Below are positions 12,433 through 24,870 of a stretch of DNA of 64,000 nucleotides, piece after piece. The notes beneath the pieces are model-generated. The model ran no database searches. It saw only the letters and a list, made by a program, of their open reading frames with translations, and was not told where the DNA came from. Source of the DNA: Lithobates sylvaticus (lineage: Eukaryota > Chordata > Amphibia > Anura > Ranidae); contig CM053033.1 in NCBI GenBank assembly GCA_028564925.1, positions 80,571,468-80,635,467 of the forward strand, in the 5' to 3' direction. Position numbers and translations under genes: made by a program. Within the stretch, counting starts at the first letter, position 1. Every line of letters starts with the position of its first letter.

Positions 12433-13928
12433 ATCAGTTAGTAGCATCAAATGTACAGAGTTTAGGCAAATTCTAGAAAAAAAGATTTCTACTAAGTTAT
12501 TACATGTGTATTTTAAGTACAATTAGTATAAGAATCTAAAAAATATAGTTCACTTTAGCATCCTGTAATGTGAACTACAGCAGCACATTGAGAATGGGAA
12601 GACGTGCAAAATCAGGGATTTTTTGCAATGCACATTGCTGCTGGTTCAAAGAATCTAAAGGAATGGCTCTGATAAGTGTGGAGCTGCTTTTTCAATAATG
12701 ACACAGGAGGTGGGACAGCGACCAAACTGAGTCACCTAATGGCAGCAGAGAAAAAGGTCACAGTCCTGTGGTTTCAAAGACTGCATGGATTACAAGGCTT
12801 TCTGAACATTAGAAATCCTCTGGTGGCTAAAAGTTCACATATGTGCATTTCAGTTTTCACATGGTTACTAGAGTGTCACTCTTGCATTGGACATTTTCGC
12901 TTTATTTATGTCATGTATATCTATTTATTAATATTGTCATTATCCTCATTTGTGACCTCCTCTGATTATTGGTCATATGTTGCTTTCCCCCCACCCCCAT
13001 TATCTGGGGGCTGCTCCATGCCATCTTCCACAGGCACCACTTGGCTCTATCCCAGCACTATGCGGCTGCCCAGTGCTGTATCTTGCATATCCTTTTGCAG
13101 TATGCAGAGCGTGGAGGACCAGCTGGGAGGCGCTGTCCTCACTCCTGGTCCCCCTTACGTCATTGCCTGCAAGCCACTTGCGTCCCACGCTGTGATACCA
13201 TCTACTTCGCGGGCGTGTCCTGTTGGACAAGGCGCATGTGCAGTGACACTGTACGGCTGGTCTGGATGACATCACCTCGGCTTTCCACGCCGATTGGTTG
13301 ATTACAGATGGGACGTGCATACATGGGTACGCTGGCTCACCGCATCATTGAGTCACACACACTTGGTGTGTTACTACACAGGCAGCTGCACGCTATTGAG
13401 GGGTCTCCATGTTAAAAGGAAATTCATCTTTATTTAGCTGCATCAAGTTTGGTCCCTTTGGTCTTACTATTTTTACAATATGGCTTGAACAATCCCTCTT
13501 ATTTTTTAGATTACAATTATTTCTGGGGAAGTGACTGCGATCAATGGCCCTTCTTTAACCTGTGGCTTTGTGTACTATGAAGGGGGACCTGTGCTAGTGC
13601 TAATTTCTTCCCTTTTTCTGCCACTTACTGTAGCTACCATTGGCCTTATACCTCCTCCCATTCGTTAGACAGTGATCGTGTTTATAACGAGTGAGTTTGT
13701 TATGCTTTTTGCTCTGGTACATCCAGCTAAGATTGTTCTGCCATTATCTGACCTACCTGGCAATTATCATATATCTCCATTCTCTGATGGTAATACCTGA
13801 CCCCTCAGCAGTCGCCCTGTTTAATTGCATACACTGCTTTTAGCTGTGATCATGTGTTTTTATAGTTCATTGTAAGTACTGGGGTTACCCCTAACTCTGT
13901 TTTACCTTAAGCACTAAAAAGTACAAAA

Positions 13929-13960
<32 letters not shown>

Positions 13961-14780
13961 TATATATTACACTTTATACTATTTCTATCCCCATTATGTT
14001 TTGCACGCCCCCATAGGTGTCTGGTTTGCCTTCACTGTCTGTAAGGTTGCTTTGTGGGCTGCCCACCTCCCATGGGGGTGATTGGTGAAATGGGAGACCG
14101 TATTAACTTAATTGTTTTGCTATTTGTTGTTGTTTATGCATTTTTCTCTTTCTTTATATAATCTTCTCAGCTATCAAGCCATGTAATGATGAATGCACTG
14201 TTCTAATGTTGGTCTAGTTAACAAGGATGCTGTTGCCCGATTGCCAACCACTGAGACAGACTGCTCCTTCTACAATGCAGCAAGTCTCTAAAACAATATG
14301 GTGGCTCCCTTCATTAGCTCAGACAAGACCTTGTTTTAATACATGTATGAATGCATAATGCTTAAAAGCCTTTATAGGATGATCCATAGACAGAATTGCA
14401 GATGGTCACCTGCATCACTGATGAACTGACTTCGCCTTTTCATTCCATCAATAAAAGGGCCACAATAGGGATTGCTACAACATGCCAACGTAAACCAATG
14501 CTATGGAAGCCACTGGAACAATCAGCTGCCAGCTTGTCTTCCATCTAATGGCCTGGCATACTGCCAGTGCCCACTTTAGTCATATCAATATTTAACATCC
14601 TTGAAGCAGTAATGTTTTGCTGTGTCTTATCAGGAACGGAGGTGGGAAAGATGAGAGGGATGGCCAGTATCAGGATTCTGGAATAGAGGCTTTGGTTTCA
14701 GCACAGACAAAATAGGCTTGATAGAGAGATAATAAGTGGTTGGGTACACAACAGGTAAGAGAGCCAGTGCTGTTCCTATA
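12433..14780. other. Intron sequence, no feature except a (TA)n run
   Basis: I see no supported gene. A (TA)n microsatellite occupies about 13929-13968. A GC-richer stretch (about 13000-13400) has overlapping chance frames and may be old retroelement sequence, but nothing is diagnostic. Confidence 0.35.
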
Positions 14781-15544
14781 TACACTATTGTCAAAAGTAT
14801 TGGGATACCTGCCATTACGTGAACTTTAATGGAATCCCAGTCTTCGTCTGTAGGATTGAATAATGAGTTAGCCGACCCTTTGCAGCTATAACAGCTTTAA
14901 CTCTACTGGGAAGGCTGTCCACAAGGTTTAGGAGTGCTTCAAGTTTCTCTACCCAAATCACACTCATCCAGGTCTTTATGGACTTTGCTTTGTGCACTGA
15001 TGCGCAGTCATGTTGGAACAGAATGCTCCCACAAAGTTGGGGGCATGAAGTTGTTCAAAATGTCTTGGTATGCTGACGCTTTAAGAGTTCCCTTCACTGG
15101 AACCAAGTCCAACCCCTGAAAAAACAACCCCACACCATAATCCCCCCGCCACCAAATGATTTGGACCAGTACACAAAGCAAGGTCCATAAAGACACGAAT
15201 GGGGGAGTTTGGGGTGGAGAAACTTGACTGGCCTACATAGAGTCCTGACCTCAACCCGATAGAACACTCTTGGGATGAAATAGTGGAGACTGCGAGCCAG
15301 GCCTTCTTGTCCAACATCTGTGCCTTAACTTTGCAAATGTGCTTCTGGAAGAATGGTCAAACATTTCCATATGCACACTCCTAAACCTTGTGGAAAGTCC
15401 TTCAAGGAAAAAGTTGAAGAAGATGGTATAGCTGCAAAAGGGTGGGCCAACTCAATGAACCCTTCGGACCAAGACCGGGATGCCATTAAAGTTCAAGCGC
15501 ATGTAAAGGCAGGCGTCCCAATACTTCAGAAAATATAGTGTATA
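14781..15544 (-). mobile_element. Degenerate Tc1/mariner-type element, non-autonomous
   Basis: The ends are inverted: left TACACTATTGTCAAAAGTAT, and a right end reading inward as CACTATATTTTCTGAAGTAT, each next to TGGGA. The inside keeps text of decayed Tc1-like transposase DNA, including a portion near 15240-15300 whose complement once encoded the D-L-N-P-x-E region. There are also two internal blocks in opposite orientation (near 14970 and 15170). No usable frame remains. Confidence 0.7.
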
Positions 15545-15555
15545 CTAGAATTTGC

Positions 15556-15739
15556 ATTTTTTTTATACTAGTAATGGCAGTGATCAGTAACATAGTGGGA
15601 CTGCGATAGTGCGGTGGGCAATCTGACACCGATGCTGGGGGGAACCGACTGCCACTGACAGAACCAGTGACACCAATACAGTGATAATACTATACACTGA
15701 CACTGTACTGACACTAGCTGGGAAAGGGTTAACATCTAG
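15556..15739 (+). repeat. Fragment of the TTAA-type frog repeat, target of PLE1
   Basis: Begins TACTAGTAATGGCAGTGATC, the complement of words present at about 40895-40955 inside the TTAA-flanked element. It ends GGGTTAACATCTAG. The sequence resumes after PLE1 with GGTGATCAAGG (27059 onwards), so PLE1 interrupts one older repeat copy. Confidence 0.6.
15725..15739. repeat. PLE1 target-site duplication, left copy
   Basis: AGGGTTAACATCTAG, identical over 15 bp to 27044-27058. Duplications of 10-15 bp are usual for Penelope-like elements. Confidence 0.9.
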
Positions 15740-16071
15740 AAAAGGAAAAAAGACACTCACTGGGGATGATATTTTGCTGCTCACCCCTGGGATGTAAAAA
15801 CAAAAAAGAAAAGGTCCCCCCAAGAGGGAATTGGTGGGGTTTTTAGGCAGCGTTTAGAAAAAAAGTTCTCTGAGAGGTATTGTTGTATTCAAAAATATGA
15901 ATCTTTATTGTATTAAAGATGTCGCATGTGACATATGGGTAAAGATAAAATAGGAGACATGGGTCCCAAATGGATAAAACAATACAGAAATTTTTTTTAA
16001 AACAAATTTACACTAACAGACAAAAAGCTTTTACATCAATGTAGTTATACAAATATTAGGGGTAAAAGTGA

Positions 16072-16117
16072 ACCTGACGCGTTTCGACCCGTTATAGTGA
16101 GGGTCTTCTTCAAAGGT
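16072..16117 (-). ncRNA. Hammerhead-ribozyme-like fold, PLE1 left arm
   Basis: The inverted copy of 26723-26768, with the same stems, the same TTGAAGA core and the same GAAACGCGTC segment. The shared core change in both arms means it was already in the parental element or arose before the arms were copied. Confidence 0.62.
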
Positions 16118-17969
16118 AATTTCGTCTGTTTGAGAAAGAAAGGGGTGAGAACAATGCATTGTAACAGTATTTCATTTGCATATATTGATCTCCAATTGAC
16201 CTTTTCCTTTCACATAGTATAATATCATATTGTACTGTGGAATGTTTACCTGATGTGTAGGTTTTTTTCTCTTATAAGTTCCTCCTTTATATGTGATGGG
16301 GTTCTCTCTGGGTGTGTGCACTCCAGGTCCCAGGCGGCGTCCCGCTATAGCACCCCCCAGCGGGCACACGGCAGGTACGGCGACCAAAACAACGGGGCCT
16401 ACGAGAGGTCACATCCACTGGATCGGCTACCCACGGATCCGTGTGTGGGCCAGACGGGTAGAGGGAGGGAGATGGAAGGTGGGGGGGAAGGGAGGGGGGA
16501 AGGGACAGGGAGAGGAAAAAATGGGAGTGGGTTTCCTTGAGGTCCCCTGTTCTGCACACCTGTCATGGGATCCAAGATCATATACTTAGACTTAGATATA
16601 TAGCATAGGAAAATGCCACATCAACTAGATGGTGTCTAGTGCACTTGAAACAGTGATGAAAAGAAATGGAATTTCTAAGGTAAAAAAGATGAATAGGTGA
16701 ACAAGGGTTTTGCCGTTGGTATACTTTTTAAATGATATTTATAATATCAGTTTGTATATTACTGTATCTAGACTCATGGTTAGAAATAGGGAGGGGGGGA
16801 GAAAGAGGGGGGGGGGGGGACAGAGAGAAGAAAAGGGGGGGGGGGGGAAAGGACCAATACATGGCATGCACATGTATAGGTAGACATAGGGATGCTGCAG
16901 CATCCACATGGACAAGAGAATGGGGTGGGGCGGTGAGGGAGGCGGGGAAAGATGTGGTGTAGAAAGTAAGAAATGGGGGGGAAGAGGGGGAGGAAAAAGA
17001 GGGGAAGAAGGGGGGGGAAGGGAAAGGGACGAAAAGGAAGGGAAGGAGAGGGGAGAGGGAAGAAAAGGAGGGTAAAGGGGAAGGGGAAGGGGAAAATATG
17101 AAGGGAAAGGGGAGTGATAGGAGGAAGGGGTGAACTATTGGGGACAAATGGAAAGAAGGGAGGGAGTGAAGGAAAAAAGAAGTGAAGGGATGAGTGTGAG
17201 TAGAAAAATGGGGGAGTGTTGTTGTGATGTCGGTCAGAACGCTGATGCTCAAAGGGGTGCTGTGCTGGTAGTGCTGGGGATCACAAAATAAAGGGATCCT
17301 AGAGTGGGGGTGTGAGTGGATGGGAATGTGCAGGGATGGCGTGGAATGTGAGGTATGAAGGGTGAGGGATGAAACCGTGAGGGGGTGTAGGCATGTGTGG
17401 GCATGAAGCGGGGAAGGAGGGGGGAAGGGACAGGCATAGGCAGGGAAAAGGGTGTACCAGTGTGTCAGATATCAACGGACAGTATGATATAATATATTAT
17501 AAAGTTACCTAATAGAGTAGGTGTATCTTGCTCAGGTTATGGGGTAGATGTAGACACCCATATGTTGCGAACCGGAGTATGTTGTATTGGTTGCAAGTTC
17601 CAGAGATACAAATGCCCGGTCTGGGAATAGAGACGGTGTCATCTACAATATCTAGAATTAGTCCCAGAGAGGGAAAAGAAGCATGGAACAAAGAGAGGTT
17701 CTACTCACTGTGTATATGTGGCGTGATGCTTGGATCATCACATGGAGATGGATTTGTTTGACCACCTCATGTGGTATTTATGGGTAATACCCAACTAGAA
17801 TCAGGTGTGCATATTAGAACACCATAGGGTGTTCAATCAGGGCATCCCCAGGGAGGGGGAGGGGGGAGGAAGAAGGGGCGGGGGAACGGGAAGGGATGGG
17901 TGGGGAAGGGGAGGGAAAGAAAAGGGGGAAGGCAAGGGACATACAGGAACATCACCCTCCACCTGCCGT

Positions 17970-18375
17970 TCCTATGTCCGCCTGGCCCGCCCGTCCGTGG
18001 GAGCCATGACGGCATCGTGGGCCATCTGGAGTGGTCTCCCCGGCGTCCGAGAGGTCCTTCCGGGGTCGCGTCTGCTACGCAATCGTCGCACCGGCGTGAC
18101 GTCCCGTATCACGCGCACGCACGCGGCCGCGCGCATGCGCAATGATTGGGAGAGGTCCGATTGCGTTCCAGGACGCCGCCAGCAAGGGGAATGGTTCACC
18201 ATCAGGAGGCCCGGGCCCGCCCAGGTCGCCTTAAGTGAACATGATTGGAGGAGCTTGGTTGGTGGGCGCTCCTCCTTACCCTTGCTGTGAGGTCACGTGT
18301 AGGGAACGCCCCACCGCCGCACGTATCCACCGGAGGGGGCAGGGAACAAGGCGCCACCTAGGGGATCCGAGGCGC
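17970..18375 (-). promoter_or_regulatory. PLE1 GC-rich promoter candidate, left arm
   Basis: The inverted twin of 24465-24870, with the NRF1-type palindrome at 18130-18141. In this arm it would point outward, towards the left flank. Confidence 0.4.
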
Positions 18376-19286
18376 ACTTCAAACCACAAGAGGGAACCCT
18401 GAAATAAAGGGAAAGAGTTTCAACATATATTGACTGCCTGTATGGTATGGCAGATGGGAAAACATGTCTCCATGATCGTCTCTATTGGTATCATGTTCCC
18501 ATTGGTTGTCTGGGTCATAGCATATTAGCATACATACCAAAGTTATATTGGGCATATTTGAGAGAACAGAGGGCATGAAATCTTTTCAAATGGCATTATC
18601 CACAGTTAATATGTGATTACATTGTGAGTTGTTTCCAGTGGTACATTTTTAGTGTTATTCATATTTGATTCAAAAATTGTCATCCATGTTACATTCAAAA
18701 ATTGTCGTATGAACACGCTACGGCCCTGTGTATTGGTAATACACAGTATGTATATGGCCATGTAGCTGTGTGCATGTACAAACGAAGAAACAGAGGGTTT
18801 AACAAATTTATAAAAGAAAAGGAAAACAAATGTACACAGGAGGGCAGCAACCCACCTATGAGCATAGATGTCGGGTGACGCGAGTGGATCAGCCCTCAAG
18901 CCACATCTAGTGAACTGATTTATTACATGAAGGGACATAAACAGGTGACATAACATAACCTCTATGGGTTGGATATGGAGAGAGAGCACTGAAAACGCCC
19001 AGAATTGTGTGAGGCGAAAAAGTCCTGGACACAGATGGAATAGAGCACAGATATTGGCCGGAGTGTAGAAGCAGGAGTTCACCATTGGGGGGGGGGGGGG
19101 GGAGGAGGGGGGGGGGGGGGGAGGGGAATGAGGGGAGAAAAAAGGGAGAGGGGGGGGGGGGGGGGGGGGGAGGAACAGGGGGAAGGGGGAAGAGGGAAAA
19201 AAAGGGGGAAAAAAAGGAAGGGGTTTTCGGGACGTCCAAGCACGTCTACTCCAATGCAAAGGCCCGGAAAGCCGAAAAAAAACGTA

Positions 19287-21288
19287 TTACTGCGTTTTCC
19301 CGGACGTGAAGCCCTTGAGAAAAGGGGCAAAGGAGATGGACTCATTCAGTCCGGGAGGGAGGGTGGCACGTAATCTATAGATCCATTTTTGTTCACATTG
19401 TAACAAGGTTTTGTTCCAATCTCCTCCTCTATCGGGGATATGAATTCTATCTAGGGCCATGAATGTAATCTTGGGCATTTTGTAATCATGTGTCAAAACA
19501 ACATGACGGCCCAGGGGTAGGTAATGGTTTCCTATTTGCATGGAGTAGACGTGCTTGGACATCCGGCGGTGAAACTCCTGCTTAGTTTTGCCAATATAGA
19601 ATGCCCCGCATTCGCAGGACATTAGGTATACAACGCCCTTTGTCTGACAATTGACAAAGTGGGCTAGCTTGTGAGGTAGCCCGTTTGGAAGAAGAGGGTT
19701 GTTTCTTTGGCGTTGGATATATTGGCAACAACTGCAATGGCCACAGGGGAAAGACCCCCGGGCTGGGCAGTGTTTGTGGCGTCTGTGCTCGTCCCTATAT
19801 TCACTTTGGACAAGATGGTCTCTTAGTGATGTAGCTCTTCTATATGTGATTGAGGGGTGACTAGAAATAAATTGATTTATTTTAGGATCGTCTGTAAGTA
19901 TATTCCAGTGTTTTTGAATTATATCGCGGATCTTCCTGTGCTGTCGAGTAAACCGCAGAACGATTCGCGATACATTCTCTTTTTGATCGTCGGGTGCCTT
20001 TTTCTTAGACAGCAGGTCCGAGCGTGGGCATGCTATTACTCGGTTATAGGCTTTTCGGAGACATGAGCGACTATATCCCCGATCAAGTAGGCGGTTTTGG
20101 AGATTTTTTGCCTCCATTTTGAATAGGGACTCATCCGAACAATTTCTCCGTATTCTCAAATATTGCCCGTAAGGGATAGAATCTTTGAGAAACTGGGGGT
20201 GTGCACTATGGGCATGGAGTATTGTATTACCCGCGGTGCTTTTGCGGTATAGTGTGGTGGAGATTTTGTTCTCAGGGTTCCGCTTCAGTTCGACATCGAG
20301 GAAAGTAATACTCTCCTTGTTAGATGTCAAAGTGAACTTAAGGTTCCAAGTATTGGTGTTAATGCGATCGTGGAACTCTTGTAGGAGTTCCGCCGATCCC
20401 TCCCAGACGACGAGGACATCATCTATGTACCGTAGCCACATTTTGATGTGGCTAGTGTACACACGGAGGTCCTCGTCGTCTAGGAGTGACTTTTCCCACT
20501 CCCCCAGGTACAAGTTGGCGTAGGCCGGGGCGCAACATGTGCCCATGGCCACGCCTTGCACCTGGAGGTAGTGGGAATTGTCAAATGAAAAAAAATAAAT
20601 TGTTGTTTAGGATATATTCCAATCCATCTGTAATAAAGTTATTCAACGCGCCATCGTATCTACAGCCTGCCCACAAAATGTTAGATATAGCTGCGATCCC
20701 CTGGTTATGGCGGATCGAGCTATATAATGCCTCTACATCGATGGCCACCAATAATGAATTATCGGTCAACGATATATTTTCAATTTTTTGAAGTAGGTGT
20801 ATAGTGTCTTTTAGAAAAGAGGGTAATTCCAAGACAAAAGGTTGTAAAAAGGCATCAATAATTTTGCTCAGATTTTCGGATATGTTTCCGTTACCCGAGA
20901 CAATAGGTCGTCCGGGGGGTCTGCTAAGGCTCTTATGGATTTTGGGCAGGCTGTAGAACGTGGCGAGGCGTGGGTATTTAACCCTGATAAATTCATGTTG
21001 ATCCTTAGTTATGGTGCTTTCCAAGAGGGCTGAGTCGATTAGGTCCTCAAATTTGGCATAAGAGGTTTGTATAATCTTTGTGGTAACCTTGCGGTACCAT
21101 ATTTTGTTGTTAAGTATATCCATGCACATGGAAACATAGTCCTGATTGTCCATCAGGACTATGTTCCCCCCCTTGTCGGACGGTTTCACAGTGATATTAG
21201 CATTGCTGCGTAGGGAATTTATGGCCTGAAACTCTTTGGGAGTTAAATTGGTTGGAGGTGTCTTCTTCCTGGGCAATTTGAGTAGGTC
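19287..21288 (-). pseudogene. PLE1 inverted arm copy of the RT-GIY-YIG gene
   Basis: The minus-strand duplicate of the plus-strand coding region, 5'-truncated at the LLKLPRKK position. All RT motifs and the GIY-YIG domain are present, but they fall in two reading frames (20581-21288 and 19287-20561), so this copy is broken, while its plus-strand twin is open. The remaining sequence is almost identical to the twin. Confidence 0.88.
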
Positions 21289-21350
21289 TATTGAGGAGCC
21301 TGCATGCAAAGACCGAAACGATCGACACCACAGATTGGTCTACCTTTAGT

Positions 21351-23561
21351 ATGAGGGAATATAAAGCTTTACGTGACCTAACCCTTTTATACCAGGAGAA
21401 CAATACAGTGGATTTAATAGACCAAATCGATCTGGAAAACCTATTAGAAAATGCTGGAAAACCATCAAAGCCCTCTGCGGCTCTGTTTAGAAAACCATCG
21501 GCCAGATTCCCTCCTTTAAACCTTAATCCGAGTATTGATATTTTTATTAAACAAATTAATAGAGACCTACTCAAATTGCCCAGGAAGAAGACACCTCCTA
21601 CCAATTTAACTCCCAAAGAGTTTCAGGCCATAAATTCCCTACGCAGCAATGCTAATATCACTGTGAAACCGTCCGACAAGGGGGGGAACATAGTCCTGAT
21701 GGACAATCAGGACTATGTTTCCATGTGCATGGATATACTTAACAACAAAATATGGTACCGCAAGGTTACCACAAAGATTATACAAACCTCTTATGCCAAA
21801 TTTGAGGACCTAATCGACTCAGCCCTCTTGGAAAGCACCATAACTAAGGATCAACATGAATTTATCAGGGTTAAATACCCACGCCTCGCCACGTTCTACA
21901 GCCTGCCCAAAATCCATAAGAGCCTTAGCAGACCCCCCGGACGACCTATTGTCTCGGGTAACGGAAACATATCCGAAAATCTGAGCAAAATTATTGATGC
22001 CTTTTTACAACCTTTTGTCTTGGAATTACCCTCTTTTCTAAAAGACACTATACACCTACTTCAAAAAATTGAAAATATATCGTTGACCGATAATTCATTA
22101 TTGGTGGCCATCGATGTAGAGGCATTATATAGCTCCATCCCCCATAACCAGGGGATCGCAGCTATATCTAACATTTTGTGGGCAGGCTGTAGATACGATG
22201 GCGCGTTGAATAACTTTATTACAGATGGATTGGAATATATCCTAAACAACAATTTTTTTTCATTTGACAATTCCCACTACCTCCAGGTGCAAGGCGTGGC
22301 CATGGGCACATGTTGCGCCCCGGCCTACGCCAACTTGTACCTGGGGGAGTGGGAAAAGTCACTCCTAGACGACGAGGACCTCCGTGTGTACACTAGCCAC
22401 ATCAAAATGTGGCTACGGTACATAGATGATGTCCTCGTCGTCTGGGAGGGATCGGCGGAACTCCTACAAGAGTTCCACGATCGCATTAACACCAATACTT
22501 GGAACCTTAAGTTCACTTTGACATCTAACAAGGAGAGTATTACTTTCCTCGATGTCGAACTGAAGCGGAACCCTGAGAACAAAATCTCCACCACACTATA
22601 CCGCAAAAGCACCGCGGGTAATACAATACTCCATGCCCATAGTGCACACCCCCAGTTTCTCAAAGATTCTATCCCTTACGGGCAATATTTGAGAATACGG
22701 AGAAATTGTTCGGATGAGTCCCTATTCAAAATGGAGGCAAAAAATCTCCAAAACCGCCTACTTGATCGGGGATATAGTCGCTCATGTCTCCGAAAAGCCT
22801 ATAACCGAGTAATAGCATGCCCACGCTCGGACCTGCTGTCTAAGAAAAAGGCACCCGACGATCAAAAAGAGAATGTATCGCGAATCGTTCTGCGGTTTAC
22901 TCGACAGCACAGGAAGATCCGCGATATAATTCAAAAACACTGGAATATACTTACAGACGATCCTAAAATAAATCAATTTATTTCTAGTCACCCCTCAATC
23001 ACATATAGAAGAGCTACATCACTAAGAGACCATCTTGTCCAAAGTGAATATAGGGACGAGCACAGACGCCACAAACACTGCCCAGCCCGGGGGTCTTTCC
23101 CCTGTGGCCATTGCAGTTGTTGCCAATATATCCAACGCCAAAGAAACAACCCTCTTCTTCCAAACGGGCTACCTCACAAGCTAGCCCACTTTGTCAATTG
23201 TCAGACAAAGGGCGTTGTATACCTAATGTCCTGCGAATGCGGGGCATTCTATATTGGCAAAACTAAGCAGGAGTTTCACCGCCGGATGTCCAAGCACGTC
23301 TACTCCATGCAAATAGGAAACCATTACCTACCCCTGGGCCGTCATGTTGTTTTGACACATGATTACAAAATGCCCAAGATTACATTCATGGCCCTAGATA
23401 GAATTCATATCCCCGATAGAGGAGGAGATTGGAACAAAACCTTGTTACAATGTGAACAAAAATGGATCTATAGATTACGTGCCACCCTCCCTCCCGGACT
23501 GAATGAGTCCATCTCCTTTGCCCCTTTTCTCAAGGGCTTCACGTCCGGGAAAACGCAGTAA
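21351..23561 (+). CDS. PLE1 reverse transcriptase-GIY-YIG endonuclease, open frame
   Basis: An uninterrupted frame of 736 codons from the first ATG after the junction. The frame is open further back, to 21282, and the natural N-terminus may be missing because the copy begins at the palindrome junction. Rough positions from this ATG: DKGG motif about 109; LPKIHK about 185; motif A AIDVEALYSS with Asp near 255; motif B GVAMGTCCAPAYANLYLG from about 315; catalytic YIDD near 357-360; TFLDVEL thereafter; a Cys/His linker (CPARG...CGHCSCC); and a C-terminal GIY-YIG nuclease starting near 621 (VYLMSC...FYIGKTKQEFHRR). This order is diagnostic of Penelope-like elements: the nuclease nicks the target and the RT copies the RNA there. 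It ends TSGKTQ. Confidence 0.92.
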   Translation: MREYKALRDLTLLYQENNTVDLIDQIDLENLLENAGKPSKPSAALFRKPSARFPPLNLNPSIDIFIKQINRDLLKLPRKKTPPTNLTPKEFQAINSLRSNANITVKPSDKGGNIVLMDNQDYVSMCMDILNNKIWYRKVTTKIIQTSYAKFEDLIDSALLESTITKDQHEFIRVKYPRLATFYSLPKIHKSLSRPPGRPIVSGNGNISENLSKIIDAFLQPFVLELPSFLKDTIHLLQKIENISLTDNSLLVAIDVEALYSSIPHNQGIAAISNILWAGCRYDGALNNFITDGLEYILNNNFFSFDNSHYLQVQGVAMGTCCAPAYANLYLGEWEKSLLDDEDLRVYTSHIKMWLRYIDDVLVVWEGSAELLQEFHDRINTNTWNLKFTLTSNKESITFLDVELKRNPENKISTTLYRKSTAGNTILHAHSAHPQFLKDSIPYGQYLRIRRNCSDESLFKMEAKNLQNRLLDRGYSRSCLRKAYNRVIACPRSDLLSKKKAPDDQKENVSRIVLRFTRQHRKIRDIIQKHWNILTDDPKINQFISSHPSITYRRATSLRDHLVQSEYRDEHRRHKHCPARGSFPCGHCSCCQYIQRQRNNPLLPNGLPHKLAHFVNCQTKGVVYLMSCECGAFYIGKTKQEFHRRMSKHVYSMQIGNHYLPLGRHVVLTHDYKMPKITFMALDRIHIPDRGGDWNKTLLQCEQKWIYRLRATLPPGLNESISFAPFLKGFTSGKTQ

Positions 23562-24464
23562 TACGGTTTTTTCGGCTTTCCGGGCCTTTGCATTGGAGTA
23601 GACGTGCTTGGACGTCCCGAAAACCCCTTCCTTTTTTCCCCCTCTTCCCCCTTCCCCCTGTTCCTCCCCCCCCCCCCCCCTCTCCCTTTTTTCTCCCCTC
23701 ATTCCCCTCCCCCCCCCCCCCCCCCCTCCTTCCCTTCCCCCCCCCCCCCAATGGTGAACTCCTGCTTCTACACTCCGGCCAATATCTGTGCTCTATTCCA
23801 TCTGTGTCCAGGACTTTTTCGCCTCACACAATTCTGGGCGTTTTCAGTGCTCTCTCTCCATATCCAACCCATAGAGGTTATGTTATGTCACCTGTTTATG
23901 TCCCTTCATGTAATAAATCAGTTCACTAGATGTGGCTTGAGGGCTGATCCACTCGCGTCACCCGACATCTATGCTCATAGGTGGGTTGCTGCCCTCCTGT
24001 GTACATTTGTTTTCCTTTTCTTTTATAAATTTGTTAAACCCTCTGTTTCTTCGTTTGTACATGCACACAGCTACATGGCCATATACATACTGTGTATTAC
24101 CAATACACAGGGCCGTAGCGTGTTCATACGACAATTTTTGAATGTAACATGGATGACAATTTTTGAATCAAATATGAATAACACTAAAAATGTACCACTG
24201 GAAACAACTCACAATGTAATCACATATTAACTGTGGATAATGTCATTTGAAAAGATTTCATGCCCTCTGTTCTCTCAAATATGCCCAATATAACTTTGGT
24301 ATGTATGCTAATATGCTATGACCCAGACAACCAATGGGAACATGATACCAATAGAGACGATCATGGAGACATGTTTTCCCATCTGCCATACCATACAGGC
24401 AGTCAATATATGTTAAAACTCTTTCCCTTTATTTCAGGGTTCCCTCTTGTGGTTTGAAGTGCGC

Positions 24465-24870
24465 CTCGGATCCCCTAGGTGGCGCCTTGTTCCCTGCCCC
24501 CTCCGGTGGATACGTGCGGCGGTGGGGCGTTCCCTACACGTGACCTCACAGCAAGGGTAAGGAGGAGCGCCCACCAACCAAGCTCCTCCAATCATGTTCA
24601 CTTAAGGCGACCTGGGCGGGCCCGGGCCTCCTGATGGTGAACCATTCCCCTTGCTGGCGGCGTCCTGGAACGCAATCGGACCTCTCCCGATCATTGCGCA
24701 TGCGCGCGGCCGCGTGCGTGCGCGTGATACGGGACGTCACGCCGGTGCGACGATTGCGTAGCAGACGCGACCCCGGAAGGACCTCTCGGACGCCGGGGAG
24801 ACCACTCCAGATGGCCCACGATGCCGTCATGGCTCCCACGGACGGGCGGGCCAGGCGGACATAGGAACGG
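24465..24870 (+). promoter_or_regulatory. PLE1 GC-rich CpG-island-like promoter candidate, right arm
   Basis: A CpG-dense block with an NRF1-type palindrome TGCGCATGCGCG (24695-24706) and a CRE-like GGGACGTCACG shortly downstream. It sits 3' of the coding frame in the repeated arm, where Penelope LTR-like segments carry promoters. Function is inferred from motifs and composition only. Confidence 0.45.

Noticed and set aside
12676-13320. Overlapping 100-200 codon frames
   Set aside because: Three plus frames and one minus frame are open over the same GC-richer stretch, with no domain and no QSOX2 similarity.
16253-19373. Gly/Arg- or Pro/Ser-rich frames in the PLE1 left arm (and mirror frames at 23475-26668)
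   Set aside because: They follow purine- or pyrimidine-rich tracts and CpG-rich sequence of the element; each has an antisense twin and no domain.
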